From: UBA9653 sp014859835
GTDB lineage: Archaea > Thermoplasmatota > Thermoplasmata > UBA10834
NCBI GenBank assembly: GCA_014859835.1
Contig: JACZKW010000047.1
Span: forward strand, 62,001 to 126,000
Direction: 5' to 3'
DNA: 64,000 nucleotides
The position numbers and the translations under genes were made by a program. Positions 35,265 through 44,666 of this stretch are shown here, piece by piece. The notes under the pieces were generated by a model. That model was not told the origin of the DNA. It worked only from the letters and a program-made list of their open reading frames with translations, and made no database searches. Positions within the stretch are counted from its first letter, which is position 1. The number at the start of each line of letters is the position of its first letter.

Positions 35265-35893
35265 AATTCTTATCCAGAATCATGCAGACGGGCATGGTTG
35301 CCATTGCCTTGGTAGGTATTATAACTGCTAACTATACCTGGGTTCCTGCGGCACTCATCTCCCTCGCGATCAGCACAATCCCCGCGATCCTGCGAAAGGA
35401 TTTGCGGCTAGTCCTACCATTAGAGCTGAACTTCTGGATAGTAATAGCTCTGTTCCTGCACGTTGCCGGAGGATTCTCAGGCTTCTACGATTCCGTTCCT
35501 GGTTGGGATCACCTGACTCATGCTATGTCCTCTTCCCTGATAGCTGCGTTGGCTTTCGTGGTTGTCGTCGCGTTGGATAAATACAGTGATCGCATCTTCT
35601 TGCCCAGGCCATTCTTAGCCATGTTCATCTCGATGTTCACCATGGCAATCGGCGTCGTATGGGAACTCATGGAATATGCAAATGATAAGCTGTCGGGGAG
35701 CCACCTCCAATACTCACTTTCGGATACTATGGTGGATTTGTTCTTCGATGCCTTGGCAGGGCTGATAGTCGCAATCGTCGGTGCATATTACCTGACATAT
35801 ACGAGTAAAGAGCATTTTATCGATGCCATGCAGATAGACCAGGCCAAGGAGAAGATGGACCAGATCCTAGGTAGTGTGCGCCAGAGAAAATGA
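35234..35893 (+). CDS. Integral membrane protein, YjdF/DUF2238-like paralogue
   Basis: 219 residues with about six hydrophobic helices. Key segments are SVPGWDHLTHAMSSSLIAAL, GVVWELMEYANDKLSG and LSDTMVDLFFDALAGLIVAIVGAYY. These are the conserved His, Glu and Asp positions of YjdF-like proteins. ATG 35234 is used here; TTG 35261 right after GGAGGAAAGA is a good alternative that would make the junction TTGA. Its 3' end overlaps mobA on the opposite strand by 27 bases. Confidence 0.68.
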   Translation: MGGEALEERLKFLSRIMQTGMVAIALVGIITANYTWVPAALISLAISTIPAILRKDLRLVLPLELNFWIVIALFLHVAGGFSGFYDSVPGWDHLTHAMSSSLIAALAFVVVVALDKYSDRIFLPRPFLAMFISMFTMAIGVVWELMEYANDKLSGSHLQYSLSDTMVDLFFDALAGLIVAIVGAYYLTYTSKEHFIDAMQIDQAKEKMDQILGSVRQRK

Positions 35894-36511
35894 CGACTTT
35901 TCGAGGTCGCTCTCTGCCAATATCATCTCCGCCTTCCGGAAATCATCTGGAGAGTTGAGATTCCAGAAGCTGGACAATTCTCGATCGACCTCGCGTATGC
36001 GTTTCTCCTGAACGAATCTTAGGTCCATCGATTGGAACATCTCTGATACTCGGAATCCTCCTCGTTCGACGACCTTCGTGCATGCTCTCTCGACGGCGTT
36101 CCTGTTATAGATCGCATGGAGCGGTTCAGGGAAACCCCTAATGATGGGAACCGCGCCCTCTGTGTCCTCGGATTCCTCGAGGAGGAGTTTGTATATCTTG
36201 GCGCGCACGAAAGGCGTGTCACAAGGACAGATTGCCACAAGATCGCTGTTGGACGAAGACACTGCCGCTCTGATTCCTTCTAGCGGACCAAAATCGTCTT
36301 TCGAATCCTCTGTTATGCGCGCTTTTCCAGCGAAAATAGGTTCGTAATCACCCTTTCTGCCCACACCGACCGAGACAACCATCTCATCCACGATTCCAGA
36401 CATCTCTTCCAGGACATGGAGTACCATGGGCTTCTGTCCGAGCTTGAGGAGTCCCTTGTCTCTGCCCATCCTCGTGCTGTGCCCCCCTGTGAGAAGTATC
36501 CCTGTCAGCAT
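35867..36511 (-). CDS. mobA: Molybdenum cofactor guanylyltransferase-like protein
   Basis: 214 residues. The nucleotidyltransferase signature LLTGGHSTRMGRDKGLLKLG at the N-terminus, the metal-binding Asp in AICPCDTPFV, and FWNLNSPDDF near the end (usual N-x-N-T-P-D/E) support MobA. It would attach GMP to molybdopterin for Mo or W enzymes; formate dehydrogenase or similar enzymes are not in this window. Related nucleotidyltransferases for other cofactors cannot be excluded. Confidence 0.82.
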   Translation of the reverse strand: MLTGILLTGGHSTRMGRDKGLLKLGQKPMVLHVLEEMSGIVDEMVVSVGVGRKGDYEPIFAGKARITEDSKDDFGPLEGIRAAVSSSNSDLVAICPCDTPFVRAKIYKLLLEESEDTEGAVPIIRGFPEPLHAIYNRNAVERACTKVVERGGFRVSEMFQSMDLRFVQEKRIREVDRELSSFWNLNSPDDFRKAEMILAESDLEKSSFSLAHTT

Positions 36512-36627
36512 CCTAACACCTGAACCAGTACGCCTGTTATCAATCTATTCCTGCAATGGTGTCTATGCCAGTATGCCGAAAGCATTATTACCGGGATGAC
36601 TCTTCGAACAATCATTGTGAGTATTGT

Positions 36628-37674
36628 ATGGTCAAGATCACGATGGCACATGGAGCCGGAGGGGAGCGGATGCAGGAATTCATCCGCAAATTCGTTATTG
36701 AGGAATTGGACCACGACTTCGGCGAGATACCTCTATCCGCGTTGGATGACGCGGCCATAGTGGATGGGATTGCATTCACGACGGACTCCTACACGGTCAA
36801 ACCACTCTTCTTTCCAGGGGGAGATATCGGTGTTCTCTCCGTTGCAGGCACCGTGAATGATATCTGTGTCATGGGCGCAAAGCCACTTGCCCTTTCATGC
36901 GCCATGATTATCGAGGAGGGTTTCTCTGAGGCGGATCTTCAGAGGATCGTCAAGAGTATCAGCTTGACAGCGAAATCGGCAGATGTCAGGATTGTCACGG
37001 GTGATACGAAAGTGGTCGAGAATGGCGCAGCCGATGGATTATTCATCAACACCAGCGGCATCGGGAGGCGGTCCGACCATCTCGATCATAATATCCAGAT
37101 GGTGCGCCGATCCAGGGAGTTCAAACCTAATTGGCCGAACGATTCATCGGTGGGCCCTGGAGATACGATCATCGCGTCCGGATCAATCGGAAACCATGGG
37201 ATCGCGCTGCTCTCGTTCAGGGAAGGATACGGTTTCGATACGGTCGTACACAGCGACGCCAAACCTCTGAATTCTCTGATCGAAGATGCGCTCAAGATCG
37301 GTGGCATCACCGCAATGAAAGACCCCACAAGGGGTGGAGTGGCGAACCTTCTTAACGAGTGGGCCGAGAAATCTCATGTGGGTATCAAGATCTCCGAGGA
37401 GGCCCTTCCCATAGATGACGAGGTCTTGGCGGCATGCGAGATGCTTGGCATCGATCCCCTTGAGATAGGGAACGAGGGAAAGGTCTTGATGGCGGTCGTG
37501 CCATCCATGGCTAACGAAGTCCTCTCCACCATACGCTCCAGACCCGAGGGAAGGAACGCCGCCATAATCGGTGAGGTGTCAAAAGAGTTCTCGGGCGTCA
37601 TGATGGAGACGCACACGGGTGGCAAACGGGTCATAGAACCCCCCGTTGGCGACCCTGTACCTCGAATATGCTGA
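36628..37674 (+). CDS. hypE: Hydrogenase maturation protein HypE
   Basis: About 348 residues. AIR-synthase/PurM-like fold with KITMAHGAGG at the start, DDAAIVDGIAFTTDSYTVKPLFFPGGDIG, GTVNDICVMGA, and the C-terminal PRIC whose cysteine carries the thiocarboxamide that becomes cyanide. It works with HypF to make the CN ligands of the [NiFe] centre. The frame is open to 36556, but homologues begin at ATG 36628. It lies apart from hypBFCAD but next to the hydrogenase operon end, tail to tail with the maturation protease. Confidence 0.94.
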   Translation: MVKITMAHGAGGERMQEFIRKFVIEELDHDFGEIPLSALDDAAIVDGIAFTTDSYTVKPLFFPGGDIGVLSVAGTVNDICVMGAKPLALSCAMIIEEGFSEADLQRIVKSISLTAKSADVRIVTGDTKVVENGAADGLFINTSGIGRRSDHLDHNIQMVRRSREFKPNWPNDSSVGPGDTIIASGSIGNHGIALLSFREGYGFDTVVHSDAKPLNSLIEDALKIGGITAMKDPTRGGVANLLNEWAEKSHVGIKISEEALPIDDEVLAACEMLGIDPLEIGNEGKVLMAVVPSMANEVLSTIRSRPEGRNAAIIGEVSKEFSGVMMETHTGGKRVIEPPVGDPVPRIC

Positions 37675-37678
37675 CGTG

Positions 37679-38182
37679 TCACGCTTCAGTCGATCTTGTC
37701 GCTAGCCCATTCGCGGTCTCAACGACGAACTTGACGATGCTCGGTAGGGCCTTGGAGACCGTATCAGTCAGCTCCTCGCTCACATTTACGAGGTCGTCCG
37801 CTTCGATTGCGATGAAGATGACCTCCTTAGGCATCTTATCGGGCACTACCTTCCTTCCCAGCGCGAATGCAGTGGCGACATTTATTCCGTGCGGGGAAGC
37901 CCCGTGTACCGTATTCTCGAAGTCCTCTTCACGGAGTGCATAGAATTCTCCAGGGCGACCGCCCTCGGTCTTGATCGCGTCCACGACTATCACTTGGTCA
38001 TAGCCGATGATCATGTCGAGGAGTTCCAGTCCACTCGCGGCGAGCTCCTCCACATCTATCGATGGCATGGACATCTCCCTTAGCTTCCTGGCGACATGTA
38101 TGCCAACGCCGTCATCCGACAATATAGGGTTGCCCAGACCTATCACCAAGGTTCTCATGCCATCCGCAACGGTTTCCGCCAT
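37679..38182 (-). CDS. Hydrogenase maturation endopeptidase
   Basis: About 167 residues, HycI/HyaD/FrcD family. The nickel-sensing residues are in GLGNPILSDDGVG (Asp), VIVVDAIK (Asp) and GASPHGIN (His). It cleaves the C-terminal tail of the large subunit after nickel insertion. ATG 38182 (MAETVADG) is used; ATG 38158 (MRTLVIGLGN) is an alternative. It is the last gene of the long Hdr-Mvh run, 72 bases after mvhA. Confidence 0.88.
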   Translation of the reverse strand: MAETVADGMRTLVIGLGNPILSDDGVGIHVARKLREMSMPSIDVEELAASGLELLDMIIGYDQVIVVDAIKTEGGRPGEFYALREEDFENTVHGASPHGINVATAFALGRKVVPDKMPKEVIFIAIEADDLVNVSEELTDTVSKALPSIVKFVVETANGLATRSTEA

Positions 38183-38254
38183 ATTTATCCTGTCCACACT
38201 AATCTCTGAATGAATGAAAAACTGGAATTCGGAGGGTTTCCCCTCCAGAGTTTC

Positions 38255-39769
38255 TCAAAAGTTTCTTACCGTCTCGACGATGGAACCGTCCTTTCTGTGG
38301 ACCTTCACTTCGAGCGCAGGGCCGCCGTTCAGAGCATGTGTCCCGCACGAGTTGCAGGGGTCATAGCATCTGAATGCCATCTCAACTTTGTTGAGCAGTC
38401 CTGGCGAGACCTCGCCGTTCTTGATCAGGGCCTTGGCCGCCTGCTTCACGCTCGTGTTGATCGCAGCGTAGTTGTTGGTCGTCGCGACTATCATGTTGAT
38501 CTTAGTGCAGATGCCGTCCTTGTCCGAGGCGTAGTGGTGTATGAGCGTGCCTCTTGGGGCCTCGCAGATACCGACACCCTCCGTCGGCGGGTTGAACGCT
38601 CCTCTGATATCGTCGCTTGTGATGCTCTTGTCATTCGCGAGCTCGAGCATCCGTTCCCCGGCGTACTGCAGCTCGATCACCCTTGCCCAGTGATACGCGA
38701 GCGTGTGGTGTACCGGACCTTTCACCCCGAGGTCCTTCATGGTCTTCGCGAGCACTTCGTACTCGGCCTGAGCCAGAGGTGTGGTGTATCCTTCGCACAC
38801 GTTTATCCTGCCCAGAGGACCGACACGGTAGATGCCGCTCGATGGACCGACCTCGAAGCCCTTCCATCCGACGCTCTTCAGGTAGGGCATCTTCATGTAG
38901 GTCCATGGTTCGACATGCTCGGCGATTATGTCCAGGTACTCGCTAGGCTTGAACTTGACGACCTGTTTGCCGGTCTGGTCGACTACACGGATGTCACCAT
39001 CGTAGAAGTTGCTCTTGTTGTTCTTGTCGACCATACCCATATAGTAGGTCTCGAGGTAGTATGCGTCCTGGTTCAGGATGAGGCCGAGGTAGTCCTTGTT
39101 GGCGAGCACGACATCGTGAAACAGCTTTATCGTGAACTTGCCGAACTCGACACACGACTTCGCCATCTCCACCATCTGCAGGCGCTCCTCCTCACTGATT
39201 TGCTTGGAGACCCCGCCGGGGAGGCCGAATACTGGGTGCGTCGCCCTTCCGCCGATTATCTCCTGGACCTTCTGACCGTAAGACCTGTGCTTTATCACTT
39301 CGGCACCGATCGGGACGCCTACCGCGTCCACTACCCCCAGCACGTTCCTCTTGCTGGCCGGGGCCGATGGTCCAAGGACGAAGTCCGGGGCCGCGAGGGC
39401 GTAGAAGTGCGCTATGTGGCTGTGGGTGTACTGTCCCATGTAGAACAGCTCCCTGAGCTTCTTGGCGGTCTCGGTCGGCTCGGCATTGAACACTGCGTCC
39501 AAAGCCTTCGTCGATGCTATGTGGTGCGCAGCTGGACAGACACCGCAGAGCCTGTTCGTCAGCACGGGCAGCTCCTGCACGTGGCGGCCGATGCAGAATC
39601 TCTCGAATCCTCTGAGTTCCGGGACCTGGAGGTATGCGTTCGCGACGTTCCCGGCATCGTCCAGGAATATCTCGATCTTGCCATGCCCCTCCAGTCTCGT
39701 GATAGGGTCTATCGTGATTTTCTTCTCCTTCGTCTTCACCGTTGCATCGTTGATGATAGGTCCTGTCAT
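38255..39769 (-). CDS. mvhA: [NiFe] hydrogenase large subunit, group 3 (MvhA-like)
   Basis: About 504 residues. Nickel-iron ligands are the L1 motif RLCGVCPAAHH and the L2 motif DPCNSCGTH near the C-terminus. About 26 residues follow the His of L2, the tail expected to be removed by the maturation protease. RLEGHGKIEIF near the start is conserved. It takes up or forms H2 with MvhG and passes electrons to MvhD and HdrA. ATG 39769 with AGGGGTG upstream is preferred over GTG 39778, which overlaps the mvhG stop. Confidence 0.95.
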   Translation of the reverse strand: MTGPIINDATVKTKEKKITIDPITRLEGHGKIEIFLDDAGNVANAYLQVPELRGFERFCIGRHVQELPVLTNRLCGVCPAAHHIASTKALDAVFNAEPTETAKKLRELFYMGQYTHSHIAHFYALAAPDFVLGPSAPASKRNVLGVVDAVGVPIGAEVIKHRSYGQKVQEIIGGRATHPVFGLPGGVSKQISEEERLQMVEMAKSCVEFGKFTIKLFHDVVLANKDYLGLILNQDAYYLETYYMGMVDKNNKSNFYDGDIRVVDQTGKQVVKFKPSEYLDIIAEHVEPWTYMKMPYLKSVGWKGFEVGPSSGIYRVGPLGRINVCEGYTTPLAQAEYEVLAKTMKDLGVKGPVHHTLAYHWARVIELQYAGERMLELANDKSITSDDIRGAFNPPTEGVGICEAPRGTLIHHYASDKDGICTKINMIVATTNNYAAINTSVKQAAKALIKNGEVSPGLLNKVEMAFRCYDPCNSCGTHALNGGPALEVKVHRKDGSIVETVRNF

Positions 39770-39774
39770 TGCAA

Positions 39775-40788
39775 TCACCCCTTCTTGTTGCGCTCCTTGA
39801 CAATCCTTCTAAGCGGGGACTTCGGCAGCGTGAACGCGTAGAACGTGCCGAGCGGGTCCTTGACCTGCATCATCATTTCCATTATCTGCTCCTCACTTAA
39901 GGTTGACTCCGAATCTGTGATGTTCAGGAGCGAGGACACGGCACTCAACATGCTCGCGCCCTGGTCGATGACCGCCTTGGTCGGGCCCATGCATCCCCTG
40001 CAGGGCATGTTCGCGTTGGGGCACATCGCGCCGCAACCGGCCCTGGTGGCAGGTCCTATGCAGATTATGCCTTGGTCAAGCAGGCACTTCTTGGGGTCTG
40101 GCTTGATCTCGTAGGCCTGATAGATCTTGTCTATCCTCCTGTTCTTCTCGACCCTCTCCTTCTTACACTCGTCACACAGAGTCTTGTCACTGGCGATTAC
40201 AGTGCCCTTCGGGGGCAACGGCGCGCCCTTCGTCACATGCTGGACGACGGCATCGACTGCCAATGCGATCAGGTTGACCGTCGGTGGGCAGCCGGGCATG
40301 AAGTAGTCGACGTCTATCACTTCGTCGAGCGTCTTCACATCGTTGTAGAACTTCGGCAGTTCCAGCTCACCCTCGGGGACCTTGGTTATCTCCTGTGGGT
40401 AGATCCCGTTGGGGTTGTCCGTGGACTGCGTCTTCTTGTAGACGGTCTCGAAGACCTCTTCCCTGTTGGTCACATTGCCCAGGCCAGGCGTCCCACCGAA
40501 GCAGGCGCAGGATCCGAAGCTTATCATTATCACCGATTTCGCCCTGAGCAGCTTGGCCACATGCTCGTTCTCGGAGTTCCTTATGGCCCCGTTGTAGAAC
40601 GATACCGTGATAGACTTGTCAGGCATTTTCTCGATATCTTCCAGCTTGCCATCGAACCCGATGGGCCAGAACACGACCTCGGCTATCGCATGTATGTCCA
40701 GTATCTTCGCATCTATGTCCAGGAGTGCTACGTCACATCCGCCGCAGCCTGCTCCCCAGTACTGCGCGATCTTGATCTTCTCAGCCAT
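39775..40788 (-). CDS. mvhG: [NiFe] hydrogenase small subunit (MvhG-like)
   Basis: 337 residues. The proximal cluster motif is WGAGCGGCD, with FGSCACFGGTPGL and MPGCPP. The C-terminal CLLDQGIICIGPATRAGCG and CPNANMPCRGCMGP bind the medial and distal clusters. No Tat signal or membrane anchor is present, as expected of a cytoplasmic group 3 enzyme. It follows the winged-helix gene by one base gap and precedes mvhA. Confidence 0.95.
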   Translation of the reverse strand: MAEKIKIAQYWGAGCGGCDVALLDIDAKILDIHAIAEVVFWPIGFDGKLEDIEKMPDKSITVSFYNGAIRNSENEHVAKLLRAKSVIMISFGSCACFGGTPGLGNVTNREEVFETVYKKTQSTDNPNGIYPQEITKVPEGELELPKFYNDVKTLDEVIDVDYFMPGCPPTVNLIALAVDAVVQHVTKGAPLPPKGTVIASDKTLCDECKKERVEKNRRIDKIYQAYEIKPDPKKCLLDQGIICIGPATRAGCGAMCPNANMPCRGCMGPTKAVIDQGASMLSAVSSLLNITDSESTLSEEQIMEMMMQVKDPLGTFYAFTLPKSPLRRIVKERNKKG

Positions 40789-40789
40789 T

Positions 40790-41179
40790 TCAGCTCACCT
40801 CTCCTATGTCCGATTGCTTACTGGGAACTGCCGAGTACTGAGGCGCCTGCCCTTTCATGCCGGTCTGTTCGACCAGCCTCCACTTCTTCAGGGCGATTAT
40901 GTGCCTGACGATCTCCGGCTTCGCTATGCCCGTGAAGTCGTGCAGCTCGTGCACGGTCCTGGGCCCCTTCTCCATCTGTGACAGGAGCAGGTTCCTCTCC
41001 AGCTCCACCGCCGCAGCCTTCTGCACGATGAAGCTGTACCTCGCATCCGTGATCTTCTCGCCGAACACATTTCCTACCGTCGTGAGCTGCCCCTTCTTCC
41101 CAAGGAGCCACCTTATGCGCTCGCCCTCGACGGTCCTTCTAGCCGCCTCGATCCTGGCCTTTCTTCCAGTCATCGTCAT
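40790..41179 (-). CDS. Stand-alone winged-helix protein related to the MvhD-fused domain
   Basis: 129 residues. The C-terminal half (LERNLLLSQMEKGPRTVHELHDFTGI, then PEIVRHIIALKKWRLVEQ) is a winged helix. It aligns along its length with residues 165-275 of the fusion at 44666-45499: shared pieces are a Leu-x-Gly-Lys core, FERSLIL/LERNLLL and the KVLRHIVLL/EIVRHIIAL recognition-helix region. It sits between mvhD and mvhG with an ATGA overlap, so it is probably made in equal amounts. It could be a regulator or a structural partner. Confidence 0.72.
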   Translation of the reverse strand: MTMTGRKARIEAARRTVEGERIRWLLGKKGQLTTVGNVFGEKITDARYSFIVQKAAAVELERNLLLSQMEKGPRTVHELHDFTGIAKPEIVRHIIALKKWRLVEQTGMKGQAPQYSAVPSKQSDIGEVS

Positions 41180-41631
41180 TCACCACCTCTGATCGGAGAT
41201 GGTCCAAGCTCGTTTATCGTGTTCGTGAATTCGGTCATGGTCTTCTGGAACTTCTCGCCCTCACCGGCCGAGATCCATTCCAACTGCAGTCTGTCCGTGT
41301 CATAACCGAACTGCTGTATGAGCATCTTCAGCAAGGCTATCCTCCTGCGGGTCCTGTAATTTCCACCTATGTAGTGGCAGTCCGCTGGGTGACAGCCTGC
41401 GACCAGGATGCCGTCCGCGCCCCTCTCGAACGCCCTGAGGACGAACTCGGGGTCGACCCTGGCGGAGCACATGACCCTGATGACCCTGAAATGAGGTGGC
41501 ATCTGGAGCCTGCTGACTCCTGCCAGGTCCGCTCCTGCGTACGAGCACCAGTTGCAGCAGAACACTATGATCTTCGGCTCGAATCCGTGGTCCGTCCCGG
41601 TCTTCTGGTGGTTGTGAGCATCTGAACTCAT
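41176..41631 (-). CDS. mvhD: MvhD-like iron-sulfur electron transfer subunit
   Basis: 151 residues. The family cysteines are in FCCNWCSYAGADLAGVSR, VMCSARVDP and CHPADCHYIGGN, which bind a [2Fe-2S] cluster in known MvhD. The C-terminal part, RLQLEWISAGEGEKF, is conserved. It bridges the hydrogenase and HdrA. GGAGGTGA precedes the ATG, and the gene overlaps the upstream HdrA by four bases. Confidence 0.93.
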   Translation of the reverse strand: MSSDAHNHQKTGTDHGFEPKIIVFCCNWCSYAGADLAGVSRLQMPPHFRVIRVMCSARVDPEFVLRAFERGADGILVAGCHPADCHYIGGNYRTRRRIALLKMLIQQFGYDTDRLQLEWISAGEGEKFQKTMTEFTNTINELGPSPIRGGE

Positions 41632-44600
41632 TGCTTCACCTCCTGCTTCTTCGGTTCCTCAACAAGCGCAGCATCGATCATAGCGAGGATCTGCTCATCC
41701 CTGAAACCCTTCTGGGTGAGTGCGCCAGCGGGACATGCTCCCACACAGGCGCCGCAACCCTTGCACAGACCGACATTGACATCGACGATCTTCTTGTCCT
41801 TGATCTTCTTGTTATCGATGATCTCGAGCGCCTTGTACTCGCATGTGGGCACGCAGATGCCGCAACCGTCGCAATATTGCTCGTCGACGCTCGCGACTAT
41901 CCCCTCGGCTTCCAGCGTGGTCTTGGATAAGATCGTCATGGCCCTGGCGACTGCGCCAAGTGCTTGGGCGATGCTCTCATCCACGAACTTCGGCGAATGA
42001 GCTATACCGGCGAGATAGACGCCTTCGGTGGCGAAGTCGATCGGCCTCAGCTTCATGTGCGCCTCCAGGAAGAAACCTTCCTTGGTTATAGGGACCTTCA
42101 GCATGGGCGCGAGTTCCTCGGAGCCTTCCTCTGGCCTGGTCCCAGATGCGAGGACAAGGCAGTCTGGCCTCAGAACGACCTCCTTGCCGGTGTCCTCGTC
42201 TATCAATCTCACTTCGATCTTGCCGCCCTTGTCCTCTACGACGGGCTTCTTCTCATCGTCGAACCGTATGAAGGTCACGCCCTTCTGCGCGGCCTCCTTG
42301 TAGTACTTCTCTCTGAAGCCATAGGTCCTGATGTCCCTGTAGAGCACGTACACCTTCGCGTTCGGGTCCTTGTCCTTGATCTTATTGGCCGCGGTCATAG
42401 TGCCCGTGCAACAGACGCGGGAACAGTTCGGGAACTTGTCCTCCCTGGACCCGACGCACTGTATGAACACATAGGAATCGCCCTTGACCTCTCCCTTCTT
42501 CATCTTGCCCTTGAACTCGAGGAGCGTCATCACGTTGGCGTTCTTGCCATATAGGTACTCTCCCTCGGGCTTGTACTCCCGTCCGCCGACGGCGACTACG
42601 ACGACTCCATGCTCCATCTCGGAGCCGTCCGTGAGCTGCGTCTTGAAGTTGCCGACATATCCGTCGATGGTCTTTACGGTCGTTCCAAGGTGTAGCGTGA
42701 TGTTCTTGTTCGCCCTGATCTCCTGATCGACCTTCTTGAGGTACTCGTCAGGGTCGTCCCCGGACGGGAGATAATGAAGCTTCCTCAGGTTTCCTCCGAG
42801 TTCCTTCTCCCTCTCCACCAGGTGCACCTTGATGCCCTGCTTGGCGAGTTCTAGAGCGGATACCATGCCGCTCACTCCACCACCTATGACGAGAGCGTCC
42901 TGGTTCACGTTAATTATGAGGTTCTCGAGCGGTTCCAGCAACCTCGACTTCGCAAGAGCCATCCGCACAAGGGCCTTGGCCTTCTTCGTGGCGGCCTTAG
43001 GCTCGTGCATGTGTATCCAAGAGCACTGGTCCCTGATGTTCGCCATCTCGAAAAGGTACGCGTTGAGGCCAGCCTCCCTGATGGTGTTCTGGAATAGTGG
43101 TTCATGCGTCCTCGGAGTGCAGCTCGCGACGACCACTCTGTTCAGGTCGTGCTCCTTGACCTTCTCCTTGATCTTCTCCTGAGCATCGGCGGAACACGTG
43201 TACAAGTTCTGTTCGGCGTACACCACGTTGGGCAGGGTCTTCGCGTATTCCATGACCTCTGGCACATTGACGACGCCGCCGATGTTGATGCCACAGTGGC
43301 AGATGAACACACCTACCCTGGGCTCCTTGCCGACCACATCGATCTCCTTCGGGTACACCTTTTTGGTGATCAAGGTGTTCCTTGAGGCCGTTATCTCTGT
43401 GCCCGCCTTGGCCGCGGCACCGCTCGCTTCGGCCACGGTCATCGGGATATCCTTCGGTGACGAGAACGCGCCGCTGACGAATATGCCCGGTCTGGATGTC
43501 TCGACAGGTGAGAACGCGCCTGTCTGGCAGAACCCGTCGTCGTTCAGCCTGAACTTCATGACACGGCTCAGATTCTCCGCGTCCGCGGGCGGTGTCAGAC
43601 CGACAGCCAGCACGACCAGGCCGAACTCCTCTTCCTTCGGTTCGCCGTTCTCGACGTACTTGATCATCAGATTCTTCGTCTTCGGGTTCTCGACGACCGC
43701 CGCTGCCCTGGATCGGACGAATCTTATGCCGTATTCGTTCTTGGCGCGGTTGTAGTAATCATCGAACTCCTTTCCGAAGGCCCTCATGTCCATGAAGAAT
43801 ATCGAGGGCTTGATGTTCCCTCCGTGTTCCTTGGCTATGATCGCCTCCTTGATCGAGTACATGCAACATACGCTGGAGCAGTACTCGTTCCCGCAGTGCT
43901 CGTCCCTGGAGCCGACGCACTGTATGAACGCGATCTTCTCGGGTATGTCACCGTCCGATGGCCTGAGCACGGTCCCGAAGTACGGGCCGGTCGCGCTCAG
44001 CATCCTCTCGAACTCTATGCTCGTGACGACGTTCGGGTACACGCCATAACCATACTCTGGCTTCAGGCGCGCGTTGAACTCGTCGAAGCCGGGAGATACG
44101 ATGATCGACCCGACCTTGATCTCGAAGACCTTCTCCTTCTGATCGTAATCGACTGCCTTGGCCTTGCACTCCTCTGCGCAGATCCCGCAACCTATGCACT
44201 TCTCGGGGTCTATCGAGTAGATCAGAGGTACGGCCTGCGGGTATGCGACATAGATCGCCTTCCTGATCTTCGTTCCCTCGTTGTACTCGTCCACGGCCTC
44301 GATCGGACATTTCTGGGCGCAGCTTCCGCAGCCAGTACACTTCGTAGGATCGACCCTGAAAGCCCTCTGCCTCACCGTGACGGTGAAGTTGCCCGCCTGG
44401 CCATCCACGATGGCGATGTCCGCGTTCGTGATCAACTGTATGTTGTGGTGCCTGCCCGCGGCGACCAGCTTGGGCGCCATTATACACATGGCGCAGTCGT
44501 TCGTCGGGAAGGTCTTATCGAGCTGGGCCATGGTGCCGCCTATGCTCGCCTTCTTCTCAACCAGATATACTCTGTATCCGGAATCGGCAAGGTCCAATGC

Positions 44601-44666
44601 GGACTGGAGACCTGATATGCCTCCTCCTACAACCATGACCGCGCCGACCTTGTCAGTAGTAGCCAT
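41628..44666 (-). CDS. Double-length HdrA (fused)
   Basis: 1012 residues, against about 650 for ordinary HdrA. Module 1 (1-430) has an FAD site (VVGGGISGLQSALDLADSG) and two 4Fe-4S motifs (CTGCGSCAQKCP, CIGCGICAEEC) but no N-terminal HdrA domain. Module 2 (about 445-1012) starts with GVFICHCGINIGG, has ASCTPRTHEPLFQ, a second FAD site (VIGGGVSGMVSALELAKQG) and C-terminal clusters (CDGCGICVPTC, CKGCGACVGACP). HdrA performs flavin-based electron bifurcation; two FAD modules suggest two flavins in one chain. ATG 44666 after GGAGGTGA is used instead of GTG 44669. Confidence 0.9.
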   Translation of the reverse strand: MATTDKVGAVMVVGGGISGLQSALDLADSGYRVYLVEKKASIGGTMAQLDKTFPTNDCAMCIMAPKLVAAGRHHNIQLITNADIAIVDGQAGNFTVTVRQRAFRVDPTKCTGCGSCAQKCPIEAVDEYNEGTKIRKAIYVAYPQAVPLIYSIDPEKCIGCGICAEECKAKAVDYDQKEKVFEIKVGSIIVSPGFDEFNARLKPEYGYGVYPNVVTSIEFERMLSATGPYFGTVLRPSDGDIPEKIAFIQCVGSRDEHCGNEYCSSVCCMYSIKEAIIAKEHGGNIKPSIFFMDMRAFGKEFDDYYNRAKNEYGIRFVRSRAAAVVENPKTKNLMIKYVENGEPKEEEFGLVVLAVGLTPPADAENLSRVMKFRLNDDGFCQTGAFSPVETSRPGIFVSGAFSSPKDIPMTVAEASGAAAKAGTEITASRNTLITKKVYPKEIDVVGKEPRVGVFICHCGINIGGVVNVPEVMEYAKTLPNVVYAEQNLYTCSADAQEKIKEKVKEHDLNRVVVASCTPRTHEPLFQNTIREAGLNAYLFEMANIRDQCSWIHMHEPKAATKKAKALVRMALAKSRLLEPLENLIINVNQDALVIGGGVSGMVSALELAKQGIKVHLVEREKELGGNLRKLHYLPSGDDPDEYLKKVDQEIRANKNITLHLGTTVKTIDGYVGNFKTQLTDGSEMEHGVVVVAVGGREYKPEGEYLYGKNANVMTLLEFKGKMKKGEVKGDSYVFIQCVGSREDKFPNCSRVCCTGTMTAANKIKDKDPNAKVYVLYRDIRTYGFREKYYKEAAQKGVTFIRFDDEKKPVVEDKGGKIEVRLIDEDTGKEVVLRPDCLVLASGTRPEEGSEELAPMLKVPITKEGFFLEAHMKLRPIDFATEGVYLAGIAHSPKFVDESIAQALGAVARAMTILSKTTLEAEGIVASVDEQYCDGCGICVPTCEYKALEIIDNKKIKDKKIVDVNVGLCKGCGACVGACPAGALTQKGFRDEQILAMIDAALVEEPKKQEVKQ

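Noticed and set aside
38210..39841. 543-codon open frame on the plus strand, antisense to mvhA
   Set aside because: It mirrors the mvhA frame, has no recognisable domain and low-complexity composition. mvhA has all catalytic motifs. Similar antisense frames opposite the hdr genes (for example 46457-47440 and 49657-50601) are rejected for the same reason.
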